DNA of 64,000 nucleotides from NCBI RefSeq assembly GCF_003031675.1, contig NZ_PYWX01000034.1, positions 62,001 through 126,000 of the forward strand, given 5' to 3'. The DNA comes from Pseudomonas palleroniana. GTDB lineage: Bacteria; Pseudomonadota; Gammaproteobacteria; Pseudomonadales; Pseudomonadaceae. Numbering within the stretch: the stretch's first letter is position 1; each line of letters opens with the position of its first letter. Under the pieces are notes generated by a model, which saw nothing but the letters and a program-made list of their open reading frames with translations, made no database searches and was not told the origin of the DNA. This document shows positions 53,957-62,691 of this stretch, piece after piece. A program made the translations under genes and the position numbers.

Positions 53957-54003
53957 CCCCCTCCCACACTTGAATGTGTACACTCGTCAAAGTGTGGGAG
54001 GGG
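53957..54003. repeat. Inverted repeat of the CCCCTCCCACA REP family
   Basis: The arm cccctcccacactt (53958–53971) is exactly inverted at 53990–54003. It lies between the convergent yegD-like and AI-2E transporter genes and may also separate their transcripts. Confidence 0.75.
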
Positions 54004-54056
54004 CGGTGCGACGATTCGACTTGCTCCCGATGGGGCCGGCCCAGACAGCAAAAGCC

Positions 54057-55070
54057 TTAAACCATCCCCCCGAGCTTCAGCTCACTCTTGAGATACGCAT
54101 AGTAAATCGGCCCCGCTACAACGCCCGGCAAGCCGAACGCCGCCTCGAATACCAACATCGCCAACAGCAGCTCCCATGATTTGGCGCTGATCTGCCCGCC
54201 CACAATGCGCGCGTTGAGAAAGTACTCGACCTTGTGGATCACGATCAGATACCCCAACGCCGCGACCGCCACCCAAATCGACAGCGACAACGCCACGATC
54301 GTGATCAGGGTGTTGGACAGCAGGTTGCCGATCACCGGCAGCAGGCCCAGCAGGAAGGTCAGCACGATCAGGGTCTTGGTCAACGGCAGGTGGATGCCGC
54401 ACAAAGGCAGCACCACGGCCAGGAACACGGCGGTGAAGGCGGTGTTGAGCGCGGCGATCTTGATCTGGGCGAAGACGATGTTGCGAAACGCCTGGACCAG
54501 CAGGTGCAGACGGTCGAACAGCGCGGCGGCCAGGGGTTTGCGTTTGGTCAGGTCGGGCACGCGCTGCAAGGCGATGATCGCACCGAGCACCATACCGATC
54601 AGCAGGGTGACGAACATGTGGGCGGCATCTTTGCCCACCAGTTGCAGTTCGCTCAGGTGTTTGCTCAGCCAGTCGCCGATGGCCACGCGGAACTCGGCGG
54701 CGCTGGCGGGCAAGTAGGCATCGAGGAACGGCGGCAACTGGCCGCGTGCGCGGTCGACCACCCCCATGAATTTGTCGAGGGAAGCCCCGGGGTTTTCCGC
54801 TTCGTGGAGCAGGAAGCTGATGGCACCGGCGAAGATCAGCGTCAGAACGCTGACGATCAATGTGCCGAGCAAGGCCACCGCGAGCCAACGCGCACGTCGC
54901 CCTTCGATCAGCCGTTGCAATTGCGGGGTGAGCATATTGACCAGCTCATACACCAGCAAACCCGCCAGCAGGCTAGGCAGTAGTTTCAATGGCAGGACCA
55001 GCAGCAACCCGCCGAAAATGATGATGCAACTGACCAGCAACAATACGTGACGCTGAGAAAACGTTGGCAT
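54057..55070 (-). CDS. AI-2E family transporter (TqsA/PerM type)
   Basis: The protein has 337 aa with about seven membrane helices, starting with LLLVSCIIIFGGLLLVLPL. A central soluble segment (residues about 90–150) and a C-terminal pattern LLPVIGNLLSNTLITIVALS, LNARIVGGQISAKSWELLLA and AFGLPGVVAGPIYYAY are typical of DUF20/AI-2E exporters. Members export autoinducer-2 or other small molecules or ions; the substrate here is unknown. ATG 55070 is the only good start. Confidence 0.88.
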   Translation of the reverse strand: MPTFSQRHVLLLVSCIIIFGGLLLVLPLKLLPSLLAGLLVYELVNMLTPQLQRLIEGRRARWLAVALLGTLIVSVLTLIFAGAISFLLHEAENPGASLDKFMGVVDRARGQLPPFLDAYLPASAAEFRVAIGDWLSKHLSELQLVGKDAAHMFVTLLIGMVLGAIIALQRVPDLTKRKPLAAALFDRLHLLVQAFRNIVFAQIKIAALNTAFTAVFLAVVLPLCGIHLPLTKTLIVLTFLLGLLPVIGNLLSNTLITIVALSLSIWVAVAALGYLIVIHKVEYFLNARIVGGQISAKSWELLLAMLVFEAAFGLPGVVAGPIYYAYLKSELKLGGMV

Positions 55071-55180
55071 ACAGCCTCAAAACGAACGACGTTAAAGGAT
55101 GTTGCTGCCGGAACGAAGTCGCTCGCCCCGGCAGCAGAGGGCTGTGTGCGAGTGTCGCAGCCTTCTATGGCTTGGGGCTA

Positions 55181-55480
55181 TTACTTCTTCAGGCAAGTGC
55201 TCATAAAAGTCTTGCGCGCATCGCCGGTCAAGGCCTGGGTTTTCGCCGTGGCATTGCAGTCTTTCATCTTTTGCTGCTGAGGGGTCAGGGTTTTCGCAGC
55301 CGGAGCCGGGGCGGCCTTGAGGCATGTGCTCATGAAGGCTTTGCGCTCATCGCCCTTGAGCGCCTTGGTGGTGGCATCGGCGTTACAGGTGGTCATTTTG
55401 TTTTGCTGAGCGGTCTCGGCAAAGCTCTGGGAACACAGCAACAAACCGATCATCAACAGCGGAACACGCAACATCTTCAT
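55181..55480 (-). CDS. psiF: PsiF repeat protein
   Basis: The protein has 99 aa. A signal peptide (LLMIGLLLCSQSFA) is followed by two PsiF repeats, each with the pattern KMxxCNAxAxxxALxGDxRKxFMSTCLK. Two cysteines per repeat could form disulfides in the periplasm. PsiF is induced by phosphate starvation in E. coli, but its function is unknown. It follows the AraC-type gene on the same strand, with a hairpin between them. Confidence 0.92.
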   Translation of the reverse strand: MKMLRVPLLMIGLLLCSQSFAETAQQNKMTTCNADATTKALKGDERKAFMSTCLKAAPAPAAKTLTPQQQKMKDCNATAKTQALTGDARKTFMSTCLKK

Positions 55481-55498
55481 GGAGTTTTCTCCCTGTTA

Positions 55499-55517
55499 CC
55501 GTGCCGAAGGGGCACGG
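55499..55517 (-). terminator. Hairpin between the AraC-type gene and psiF
   Basis: The arms ccgtgcc (55499–55505) and ggcacgg (55511–55517) pair perfectly; read on the minus strand, the loop contains CTTCG-like bases. It could end the AraC-type transcript or lie in the psiF leader. A T-run is lacking. Confidence 0.5.
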
Positions 55518-55551
55518 CCTACGAGCAGTGTAGCCAAAACCTGTTACATCT

Positions 55552-56340
55552 TCAGCGTCCGCGAATATTTGACCGACGGTACTGCTCCGGCGTGCAACCG
55601 GCGTGGCGCTGGAACATGGCGATGAAGGCCGACGCGGTGCTATAGCCGAGGTCAAAAGCGACGTGTTGCACACTGCGTTCGCTGTCCAGCGCCTCGATGG
55701 CGGCCAGGTAGCGCAAACGCTGGCGCCACTCACCGAAGCTCATGCCCAACTCCCGCACAAATTGCCGCGCCAGGGTGCGCTCGCTGACGTGCACGTGCTC
55801 GGCCCATTGTGCCAACGGCCGATTATCGCCGGGCTCGGCTTGCATGCCTTCCAACACACTCAACAGCCCGGGATGGCGTGCGTAAGGCAGAAAGCAATCG
55901 TGGATCGGTGCTTGCTTGAGCTGGTCGACCAGCACCTGGGCCAGGCGAATATCAGCGTCGGCCTGCGGGATATTGACGCCGCGCTGGGCGAAATCGCGCA
56001 GGATGGCCTTGAGGATGTCACTGATGGCCAGGGTGCACGGCTGCGCAGGGAGTTGCTCGCAGAGCTCCGGGGCCAGGCCCACCGAATGGTAGACGATCGC
56101 CTCGGCATTGTAGGAACTGTGCTCGGTATGCGGCGGCACCCACACCGCATACTGCGGGGGCGACATGAAGCGGCTGCCCGCCACCTCCATGCGCATGACG
56201 CCGCTGGCGGAATAATCCAGCGATCCCCAGAAGTGCTCGTGTGGGGTGCACTCGGTATCGGGGGCGAAATCGGAGTAACGGAAGTACACGGGGCTTGGCA
56301 GCTGGCGGAAATCCGCGAGGCGTACGGTATGTCTGGCCAT
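55552..56340 (-). CDS. AraC family transcriptional regulator
   Basis: The protein has 262 aa. An N-terminal cupin-type sensing domain (PHEHFWGSLDYSASGVMRM, VWVPPHTEHSSY) is followed by two C-terminal helix-turn-helix motifs (VSERTLARQFVRELGMSFGE, VQHVAFDLGYSTASAFIAMF). ATG 56340 gives MARHTVRL; an upstream TTG is unlikely. It is divergent from a DMT-type exporter gene. The 97-bp gap between them holds repeated TTGTCTGG motifs, so it most likely controls that gene and itself. Confidence 0.92.
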   Translation of the reverse strand: MARHTVRLADFRQLPSPVYFRYSDFAPDTECTPHEHFWGSLDYSASGVMRMEVAGSRFMSPPQYAVWVPPHTEHSSYNAEAIVYHSVGLAPELCEQLPAQPCTLAISDILKAILRDFAQRGVNIPQADADIRLAQVLVDQLKQAPIHDCFLPYARHPGLLSVLEGMQAEPGDNRPLAQWAEHVHVSERTLARQFVRELGMSFGEWRQRLRYLAAIEALDSERSVQHVAFDLGYSTASAFIAMFQRHAGCTPEQYRRSNIRGR

Positions 56341-56341
56341 G

Positions 56342-56398
56342 TTGTCTGGATACAAGGGTCGGTTGTCTGGTTTGCAGTATAAGCCGCTATCCAGACAG
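56342..56398. promoter_or_regulatory. Repeated TTGTCTGG operator-like sites between araC-type and DMT genes
   Basis: The motif ttgtctgg occurs at 56342–56349 and 56363–56370, 21 bp apart (two helical turns). The nine-base gtctggata (56344–56352) is exactly inverted at 56388–56396 (tatccagac). Tandem sites in phase are usual for AraC-family dimers. Confidence 0.6.
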
Positions 56399-56437
56399 CG
56401 GATAATCGCGCCTCGTCAATACACCAGGTTTCTCTCG

Positions 56438-57313
56438 ATGCAATACGCGTATCCCCTGCTGGCCATTTTTATCTGGGCCGGCAACACCGTTGTCAACAAA
56501 CTGGCCGTGGGCTCGATTTTCCCGTCGGAGATCGGCTTTTATCGCTGGCTGCTGGCGGCACTGTTGTTCACCCCGTTCATGCTCAAGCCGGTGATTGCCC
56601 ATTGGTCGAACATCCGCCCGAACCTGGGCAAGGTCTTTATCCTCGGCGTGCTCGGCATGGCCGTGTACCAGAGCCTGGCGTACTACGCAGCGTCCCTGAC
56701 GAGCGCGACCAACATGGGCATCATCTTGTCGTTGATGCCGTTGATGGCACTGACCGCCGCGATCATCAGCCTCGGCCAGCGTCTCACCTTCGGCGCCCTT
56801 ACCGGTGCGGTGCTGTCATTTGCCGGCGTGGTCGTGGTGGTGTCGGCCGGCAGCCTGGGCGCGCTGCTGCAACATGGGGTCAACCTGGGCGACGGCATGA
56901 TGCTGGTGGCCACGCTCGCCTACGCGGTCTACAGCACCCTGTTGAAAAAATGGCAGTTGCGCCTGCCACCGCTGGTGTTGCTGTATCTGCAAGTGCTGGT
57001 GGCCGTGGTAGTGCTGTTTCCGCTGTTCCTGTTCTCGGCCAAGGCCGGCTTGGGCTGGGCGAATATTCCACTGGTGCTGTACGCCTGCTTGCTGGCTTCG
57101 ATGCTTGCGCCGTTGGCCTGGATGCACTCGGTGAAGACCCTGGGCCCCAGCCGCACCACGCTGTTTTTCAACCTGCTGCCGTTGATCACGGCGCTGATCG
57201 CAGCGTTGGTATTGAAAGAAGAGTTGGCGCTGTATCACTTGGTGGGCGGTTTGCTGACGTTGGGTGGGGTGATTCTGTCGGAGCGCTGGACCACACCGGT
57301 CAGGGCGGCCTGA
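56438..57313 (+). CDS. EamA/DMT superfamily exporter
   Basis: The protein has 291 aa with ten predicted membrane helices in two EamA halves (residues about 1–135 and 145–285). The motif AIFIWAGNTVVNKLAVGSIF starts the first half, and PSRTTLFFNLLPLITALIAA lies in the second. Such proteins export amino acids or metabolites; the substrate is unknown. The divergent AraC-type regulator probably responds to its substrate. Confidence 0.9.
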   Translation: MQYAYPLLAIFIWAGNTVVNKLAVGSIFPSEIGFYRWLLAALLFTPFMLKPVIAHWSNIRPNLGKVFILGVLGMAVYQSLAYYAASLTSATNMGIILSLMPLMALTAAIISLGQRLTFGALTGAVLSFAGVVVVVSAGSLGALLQHGVNLGDGMMLVATLAYAVYSTLLKKWQLRLPPLVLLYLQVLVAVVVLFPLFLFSAKAGLGWANIPLVLYACLLASMLAPLAWMHSVKTLGPSRTTLFFNLLPLITALIAALVLKEELALYHLVGGLLTLGGVILSERWTTPVRAA

Positions 57314-57325
57314 ACTCATCACGCT

Positions 57326-58216
57326 TTAAACCCCGGCATCCTTCAAGCGCCGCGCATGCTCGACAAACAAGCGGATAGGCTCGGCGCCCTTGCCCACCAG
57401 GCCCATGGATTGGTTGACGATATCGAAGTGATCCAAGGCATAGTCGTCACCGATCACCACCCCCAGGTGCGAGCTGTAGCGCCCGACCATGCCGTCGCAC
57501 TGGCCCTTTTCCCGCACAAAGCTGCGGGCGAACAAGCGGCAGCTTCGATGGCTCCCGTCGAACAGGTTGCGCCCCCGGTCGGTGATGCCCGGCTGCAAGG
57601 TGCCCGACCACGAGTAATAGCGCACACCGTTGACCTCCTCCGGGCCCTGCCCGCCCCATGCCTGGGGTAGCCCCTGTGGGTACTGGCGATTGAACAGCGT
57701 TACGCCCTCGCTAGTCAGTGACTGATGCGAGGCGCGCAGATCCGCCTTGAAGCGCGGCCCGCGATAGCCGGTCTCCAGCACGCCCATGCCCCAGGCGACC
57801 AGATGAAACAGCGAGCTGATGATGCGACCTTTTACACCCTCGGGCGGGTAATGGAGATGGAAATGGTCGGCCAGTTCCGAGCCGTGGTTGGGGCCGGCCA
57901 CCGAGGTCACCGATGCCACCCATTCCGGGTGCTTGGCCGCTGCATAGCGAGCAGTGAGCGCGCCCTGGCTGTGGCCGATCAGGTTGACCTTGTCGGCGCC
58001 GGTCTCACGGCGAATGCGCTCGATGTGCACCAGCAATTGCTCGCCGCGCACCTCGCTGGAATCGAGTGGCGCGACTTGCACAGGAAAGACCTGCGCCCCG
58101 CCCGCCTGCAGCGCCGGGACTATGCCGTACCAGTATGGAAACCCGCCCAGGCGCACAAAGCCCAGCATGCCGGGGACCAATACCAGGGGGTAACGTGTGG
58201 CCAACGAATGCGACAT
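57326..58216 (-). CDS. Triacylglycerol lipase, family I without signal peptide
   Basis: The protein has 296 aa. It has the alpha/beta-hydrolase fold of true lipases: oxyanion-hole strand YPLVLVPGMLGF, nucleophile elbow GHSQG with S83, D241 in CDGMVGRYSSHLG and H263 in LDHFDIVN. Two cysteines (C226, C240) match the disulfide of family I lipases. It lacks a secretion signal and begins like P. fragi lipase (about 30% of family I.1 members share this look, judged by eye only in the motifs listed). ATG 58216 is chosen over an upstream start. No foldase gene is adjacent. Confidence 0.87.
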   Translation of the reverse strand: MSHSLATRYPLVLVPGMLGFVRLGGFPYWYGIVPALQAGGAQVFPVQVAPLDSSEVRGEQLLVHIERIRRETGADKVNLIGHSQGALTARYAAAKHPEWVASVTSVAGPNHGSELADHFHLHYPPEGVKGRIISSLFHLVAWGMGVLETGYRGPRFKADLRASHQSLTSEGVTLFNRQYPQGLPQAWGGQGPEEVNGVRYYSWSGTLQPGITDRGRNLFDGSHRSCRLFARSFVREKGQCDGMVGRYSSHLGVVIGDDYALDHFDIVNQSMGLVGKGAEPIRLFVEHARRLKDAGV

Positions 58217-58387
58217 GAGGCAAGTTTCCTCGAAACCCAATGCCTGCAGCCTAGCCCAGCCTCAAGTCCGACTTATGACGCTGTCGATAAATCCGATAAA
58301 ACTTTTGCCCTTGCCTGGGACTCACAACTGGACGCGATCACGCCGGCAGAGCGTGGCGCAACACCGGATTAGTACCAGGAGATCGAG

Positions 58388-58918
58388 ATGACCCAAGCAA
58401 ATTTGACCGACGTCGCCACCCTGCGCAGCCGCGCCCGCCAGAACGTCGAAAACGGTGCCGTCACCGAAGGCTACGATGCCGACCGCGAAGAAATCATCCG
58501 CTTGCTCAACGCATCGTTGGCCACTGAATTGGTCTGCGTACTGCGCTACAAGCGTCACTACTTCATGGCCAGCGGCATCAAAGCCTCCGTTGCCGCCGAT
58601 GAATTCCTTGAACACGCGACCCAGGAAGCCGAGCACGCCGACAAACTTGCCGAACGCATTGTGCAGCTGGGCGGTGAGCCGGAGTTCAACCCGGACCTGC
58701 TGACGAAAAACTCCCACGCCCAGTACGTGGCCGGCAACTCGCTGAAAGAGATGGTCTACGAAGACCTGGTGGCCGAGCGTATCGCAGTGGACAGCTACCG
58801 CGAAATCATCCAGTACATCGGCGATAAAGACCCGACCACCCGCCGCCTCTTCGAAGAAATCCTCGCCCAGGAAGAAGAGCATGCCGACGACATGGCCGAC
58901 ATTCTGGAAAGCCTGTAA
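58388..58918 (+). CDS. Bacterioferritin-like ferritin-fold protein
   Basis: The protein has 176 aa. The four-helix bundle has di-iron ligands E47, E80 and H83 in the first pair of helices, and E162 and H165 in the second (EEEHADD). It resembles the bacterioferritin annotated as PA4880 in P. aeruginosa, distinct from BfrA and BfrB. It may store or oxidise iron in the cytoplasm. ATG 58388 follows ggagatcgag. The CCCCTCCCACA repeats occupy the downstream gap. Confidence 0.88.
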   Translation: MTQANLTDVATLRSRARQNVENGAVTEGYDADREEIIRLLNASLATELVCVLRYKRHYFMASGIKASVAADEFLEHATQEAEHADKLAERIVQLGGEPEFNPDLLTKNSHAQYVAGNSLKEMVYEDLVAERIAVDSYREIIQYIGDKDPTTRRLFEEILAQEEEHADDMADILESL

Positions 58919-58991
58919 CCCGGCAACATGCATGGCCAATATGGGAGGGGGCTTGCCTTAATGCCAGTCAGCTAAGGCTTAACGCTGTCTC

Positions 58992-59081
58992 TGTGGGAGG
59001 GGGCTTGCTCCCGATGAGGGTGAATCAGTCGATATCGCAATTGACTGACTCACCGCCATCGGGAGCAAGCCCCCTCCCACA
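58992..59081. repeat. Long inverted repeat of the CCCCTCCCACA REP family
   Basis: The arm tgtgggagggggcttgctcc plus cgatg (from 58992) is exactly inverted ending at 59081, enclosing partly paired gaatcagtcgat and attgactgactc. A half copy lies at 58940–58958. It is between convergent genes. Confidence 0.85.
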
Positions 59082-59103
59082 TTTTGGATGGAGATTGGGT
59101 GCC

Positions 59104-61173
59104 TTAACCTTTTACGGTTTTCGGCGCCTTGCCTTCCTTCATCTGCTGCAGCAACGGCGCGCACTGGTTGGGTTCATCGCCACTCGGTGCGACCAACGCC
59201 AGCAACCCCGCAGCGGGCCCCGCGATCACACCCAGCGCCACCATCCCCGCCCCCCGCAAGGCCAGCGGAATGGCTTTTACCCCGGCGTTGGGCTTGATGA
59301 ACGGCCCATTGACGTACAACGGTGAACGCAGGGAGAACAGGCGGAAGCCTTTCGATTCCGGCGTGATGGTCAGGTCCAACTGCTCCGTGGCCATATTCGC
59401 CGTGCCATCGATGTAGATGATGGCGTTCTCGGTATCGAACACAAATAGCCGCGTGGTCGCCAAGCCGGTCTTGATGCCGAAATCGGCCGCCGCGCAATTG
59501 ATCTTCACTTCCTTGTCGCCGAACAAGCGACCCACCACGTAATTGCCCACGTTAAGCCCGGCGATCTCCATCAGGCCACGGCTGATGGCGCCATCGTTGA
59601 TCAACATCTTCAAGTCGCCGTTGGAGGTGCCCAGCAGCGCCGCCACGGAGTTGCCGCGCCCGGCAATATCCGCGTCGCCGTTGAGTTCACCAAAGCTGGT
59701 TTTCATCGGTTCGAAGGTGGGGAACAACTGCTTGAGCTTGAAGTTGCGCGCGGTGAGTTTGGCGCGGCCTTCCATCGGTGTGGTGCGGCCGTTCAGGCGA
59801 ATCTGCGCATCCAGCTTGCCGCCCGCCACGCCGAAACGCAGGGGTTCGAGGCTGAGCTGGCCGTCATTGAGCACCAGATGCGTATAGAGGTCGGTGAAGG
59901 GCAGCTCGGCACTGTGCACGATGCGTTTGCCGGTGAACTCCACGTCGGCATCCATATCGTGCCAGCGGTCGGTGCGGAACTCTTCCACCGGCAGGACCTT
60001 CGTTGCCGGCTGCTTGCTCGCGCCGCCACGGGCTTTCTGCTTGGCATTGGAGTCCGCGCCGATCAAGGGCGCGAGGTCGGCCATCAACAGTTGGTTGGAG
60101 AGCAAAGTGCCCGTGAGCTTTGGCCGTGGCTGGCTGGCTACATAGCCCAGGTCGCCGTGGATATCGCTGTTGCCGATCTTGCCGTTGAAGTTTTCGTAGC
60201 GAAAGGACGCGCCGCTGGCTTCATGCAGCTTGGCGATCAGGTGACCGTCGGTGGAATAGGCCGGGGAGTCCGGCAGGGTTACACCGGTCAACGGGTACAG
60301 GTTGCCCAAACTGCTGCCGGAGAGTTTCAGGCGCAGGTCGAGGGCGCCGAGGTTCAGCGGATCGGTGAGGGTGCCGGCCAGCGCTATACGGGTGTCGGCC
60401 ACCTGCACCTGGGCCTGCAACGGGAATGGCTTGGCGGCGTCCTGCAACGCCAGCAGGCCGCCGATCTTGCCGGTGCCGTCGAGTTTCTGGCCGTGATACT
60501 GGCCTTTGACCTTGAGCCCGAACGCATAGTCCTGGGGCGCCGAGCCTTTTTCCAGGGCCTTCTTGGCATCGGCATCGCCGACGATCTCACCGAAAGGAAT
60601 GGGTTTACCCAGCGGATCGATGATGACGTCCAGCTGGGTCTTGAGGGTTTGGTCGTCAAGGGTCACATGGCCTTTGTCGAAGCCGATGGCACCGATGTCC
60701 ACCACCCAGCTCGAAGGTTCGGCATTCGGATCCTTGGGGTCGAACTTGAACGTCCAGTTGGCGCGGCCGTCAGCCAGGCGTTGCAAGTCGGCACTCGGCT
60801 CGGTGAGGTCGATACGCGGGATCACCACGCGCTGCACCAGCAACGCCAGGGGCGAAATACGCAACTCGACTTTCTTGAGCGTGACCATCTGCGGCTTTTT
60901 CGACCAGTCGGGGTTGCCCAGGGTCAGGTCTTCGGCGATCACATGAGGCCACGGTACCCAGGCGCGCCAACCGCCTTCATCGGGCTCACGCTGCCACACC
61001 ACCGCGAGGTTGCCGTTGATGGCGAACGGGCGATGCAGTTCTTCGGAGACTTTGGCATTGAGGGGCGGCTTGATGCGGTTCCAGTCAAAGAATGCCAGGA
61101 CCACTACCACCACGGCGATTAACAGAACGAAGCTGGCGCAGCTCCAAACCACAATTTTACGAGTGCGCGTCAT
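59104..61173 (-). CDS. AsmA family inner-membrane anchored protein
   Basis: The protein has 689 aa. One N-terminal membrane anchor (IVVWSCASFVLLIAVVVVVL) leads to FDWNRIKPPLNAKVSEELHR, the AsmA signature. A long beta-rich periplasmic body follows, ending with the AsmA C-terminal domain (LNVGNYVVGRLFGDKEVKIN, TENAIIYIDGTANMATEQLD). AsmA-like proteins bridge the envelope and affect phospholipid transport and outer-membrane integrity. ATG 61173 is the only good start. Confidence 0.9.
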   Translation of the reverse strand: MTRTRKIVVWSCASFVLLIAVVVVVLAFFDWNRIKPPLNAKVSEELHRPFAINGNLAVVWQREPDEGGWRAWVPWPHVIAEDLTLGNPDWSKKPQMVTLKKVELRISPLALLVQRVVIPRIDLTEPSADLQRLADGRANWTFKFDPKDPNAEPSSWVVDIGAIGFDKGHVTLDDQTLKTQLDVIIDPLGKPIPFGEIVGDADAKKALEKGSAPQDYAFGLKVKGQYHGQKLDGTGKIGGLLALQDAAKPFPLQAQVQVADTRIALAGTLTDPLNLGALDLRLKLSGSSLGNLYPLTGVTLPDSPAYSTDGHLIAKLHEASGASFRYENFNGKIGNSDIHGDLGYVASQPRPKLTGTLLSNQLLMADLAPLIGADSNAKQKARGGASKQPATKVLPVEEFRTDRWHDMDADVEFTGKRIVHSAELPFTDLYTHLVLNDGQLSLEPLRFGVAGGKLDAQIRLNGRTTPMEGRAKLTARNFKLKQLFPTFEPMKTSFGELNGDADIAGRGNSVAALLGTSNGDLKMLINDGAISRGLMEIAGLNVGNYVVGRLFGDKEVKINCAAADFGIKTGLATTRLFVFDTENAIIYIDGTANMATEQLDLTITPESKGFRLFSLRSPLYVNGPFIKPNAGVKAIPLALRGAGMVALGVIAGPAAGLLALVAPSGDEPNQCAPLLQQMKEGKAPKTVKG

Positions 61174-61529
61174 TGCACAGGACTCCTGAATACGACTGGC
61201 AAGGCTGCTCCTTTGGAGCCGCTTATAAAGCTGTGACTGGCAAACCGCCTGGGGGTTTAACCGGTCTGCGGTTTTAGCCGCAAAAAGCTATTTTTCTGAC
61301 CGAACAGACAATTTACATCATCAACAGCGCACCATTGTTACCCGTCTTCGTGTCGAAAATACCCACCACGGTGCAAAAGCGCGGGCTTGAGAGGCCCGCG
61401 CTAGAGCCTCTGCACGGAACAATCAATTCCGTTGATTATTACCATTGTGTTTATGAACTTTTATATCGACTTATCAAGAGTAGCATTAGCCCTGTACCCA
61501 ATTTATCGCCCTCCCAAGGAGCAACTATC
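61174..61529. other. Gene-free regulatory stretch before the secreted repeat protein
   Basis: This stretch contains a perfect 9-bp hairpin, agcgcgggc (61378–61386) and gcccgcgct (61394–61402), without a T-run. An A+T-rich zone (61430–61500) should hold the promoter of the downstream gene. A GAACTT at 61455–61460 resembles an AlgU-type -35 element, but I find no matching -10. No coding sequence is seen. Confidence 0.5.
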
Positions 61530-61901
61530 ATGAAACGCCAAATACTCGCTACCGTACTGCTGTCCGTCCTGGCTTCCAGTGCTTTTGCCTTGCCAGCCGC
61601 CGAACAAGCGACTCCACAGAACAAAGCCCAAGCCGTGCAATCCAGCCAAACCCTGGCCCGCAGCGGTTCGCAAGAAGACGAAAATCGCGACTACGCCAAA
61701 GGCGCTGTGGCTGAAAATGGTTCGGAACACGCCAACAAACGCGCCTACACCGAAGGCGTTGCTGAAGGTGGCTATGATCGCCTGCAAGAGAAAGGTTTGG
61801 TAGAAGGCGGCGCAGAGCAAGCCAACAAACGTGCTTACACCGACGGCGTTGCTGAAGGTGGTGCAGACCGTCTGCAAGAACTGCATCAAGCACAGAGCTA
61901 A
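61530..61901 (+). CDS. Small secreted protein with tandem repeats
   Basis: The protein has 123 aa. A signal peptide is cleaved after AFA (about residue 20). The mature part is acidic and contains an imperfect repeat: ANKRAYTEGVAEGGYDRLQE at about 68–87 and ANKRAYTDGVAEGGADRLQE at 98–117, a 30-residue period. A decayed copy, RDYAKGAVAENG, begins near residue 53. I do not recognise the family. ATG 61530 follows aagga. A strong terminator follows, so this is a single-gene unit. Confidence 0.8.
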   Translation: MKRQILATVLLSVLASSAFALPAAEQATPQNKAQAVQSSQTLARSGSQEDENRDYAKGAVAENGSEHANKRAYTEGVAEGGYDRLQEKGLVEGGAEQANKRAYTDGVAEGGADRLQELHQAQS

Positions 61902-61918
61902 GCCCGTGGTGGCCCAGA

Positions 61919-61950
61919 AAAAAGCCCGATCAGCCGATCGGGCTTTTGCT
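61919..61950. terminator. Rho-independent terminator after the repeat protein
   Basis: A perfect 12-bp stem, aaaagcccgatc (61920–61931) and gatcgggctttt (61936–61947), has a four-base loop and T-rich flanks on both strands. It is the clearest terminator in the window. Confidence 0.92.
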
Positions 61951-62053
61951 TTTATATAGACCGCGTCACGCATTGTTCTCGCCAAGTTCGACGCCGGCAA
62001 AGCGCTTTTGCTAGAGTGCGTCGCTGTACTTGCCGACTTAAGCCCTCCCGCCC

Positions 62054-62686
62054 ATGCTGCCCCGCGCCGAACAGAAGCAACAGACCCGCCTCGCCCTGAT
62101 GGACGCAGCCCGCCATCTGATGGAGGGTGGCCGAGGGTTTGGCAGCCTGAGCCTGCGCGAAGTGGCCAAGAAGGCGGGGATCGTGCCTACCGGCTTCTAC
62201 CGTCACTTTGCCGATATGGACCAGCTTGGCCTGGTGTTGGTGAGTGAAGTGGGCCAGACCTTCCGCGCCACGATTCGCCTGGTACGCCACAACGAATTCG
62301 TGATGGGCGGCATTATTGACGCCTCGGTACGTATCTTTCTGGACGTGGTGTCGGCCAATCGCTCACAGTTCCTGTTTCTGGCACGCGAGCAATACGGTGG
62401 TTGCCTGGCCGTGCGCCAAGCCATCGGCGCACTGCGCGAAGACATCACCCGCGACCTGGCGGCGGACCTCACCCTGATGCCCAAGCTGCAACACCTGGAT
62501 GCCGAAGGCTTGCATGTGATGGCCGACTTGATCGTCAAGAGCGTCTTCGCCACCCTGCCCGACATCATTGACCCACCCGCCCATGCGTTGCCCGCACACC
62601 TCACGCCCCAGGCGAAAATCACCCAGCAATTGCGCTTTATCTTTATCGGCTTGAAGCACTGGCAAGGCCTGGGCAGCACCGAATGA
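62054..62686 (+). CDS. desT: TetR family regulator, DesT/FabR-like
   Basis: The protein has 210 aa. The N-terminal helix-turn-helix (SLSLREVAKKAGIVPTGFYR) and the ligand-binding part (NRSQFLFLAREQYGG, ITQQLRFIFIGLKHW) closely match DesT of P. aeruginosa (PA4890), which senses acyl-CoA saturation and represses the desCB desaturase. FabR is a related alternative. In PAO1 desT also precedes ureE, which supports the name. Here no desaturase genes are adjacent; an NlpC/P60 gene lies between desT and ureE. Confidence 0.85.
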   Translation: MLPRAEQKQQTRLALMDAARHLMEGGRGFGSLSLREVAKKAGIVPTGFYRHFADMDQLGLVLVSEVGQTFRATIRLVRHNEFVMGGIIDASVRIFLDVVSANRSQFLFLAREQYGGCLAVRQAIGALREDITRDLAADLTLMPKLQHLDAEGLHVMADLIVKSVFATLPDIIDPPAHALPAHLTPQAKITQQLRFIFIGLKHWQGLGSTE

Positions 62687-62691
62687 CGCCA

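Noticed and set aside
61455..61490. AlgU-type promoter before the secreted repeat protein
   Set aside because: GAACTT is present, but no TCTGA-like -10 occurs at the correct distance.
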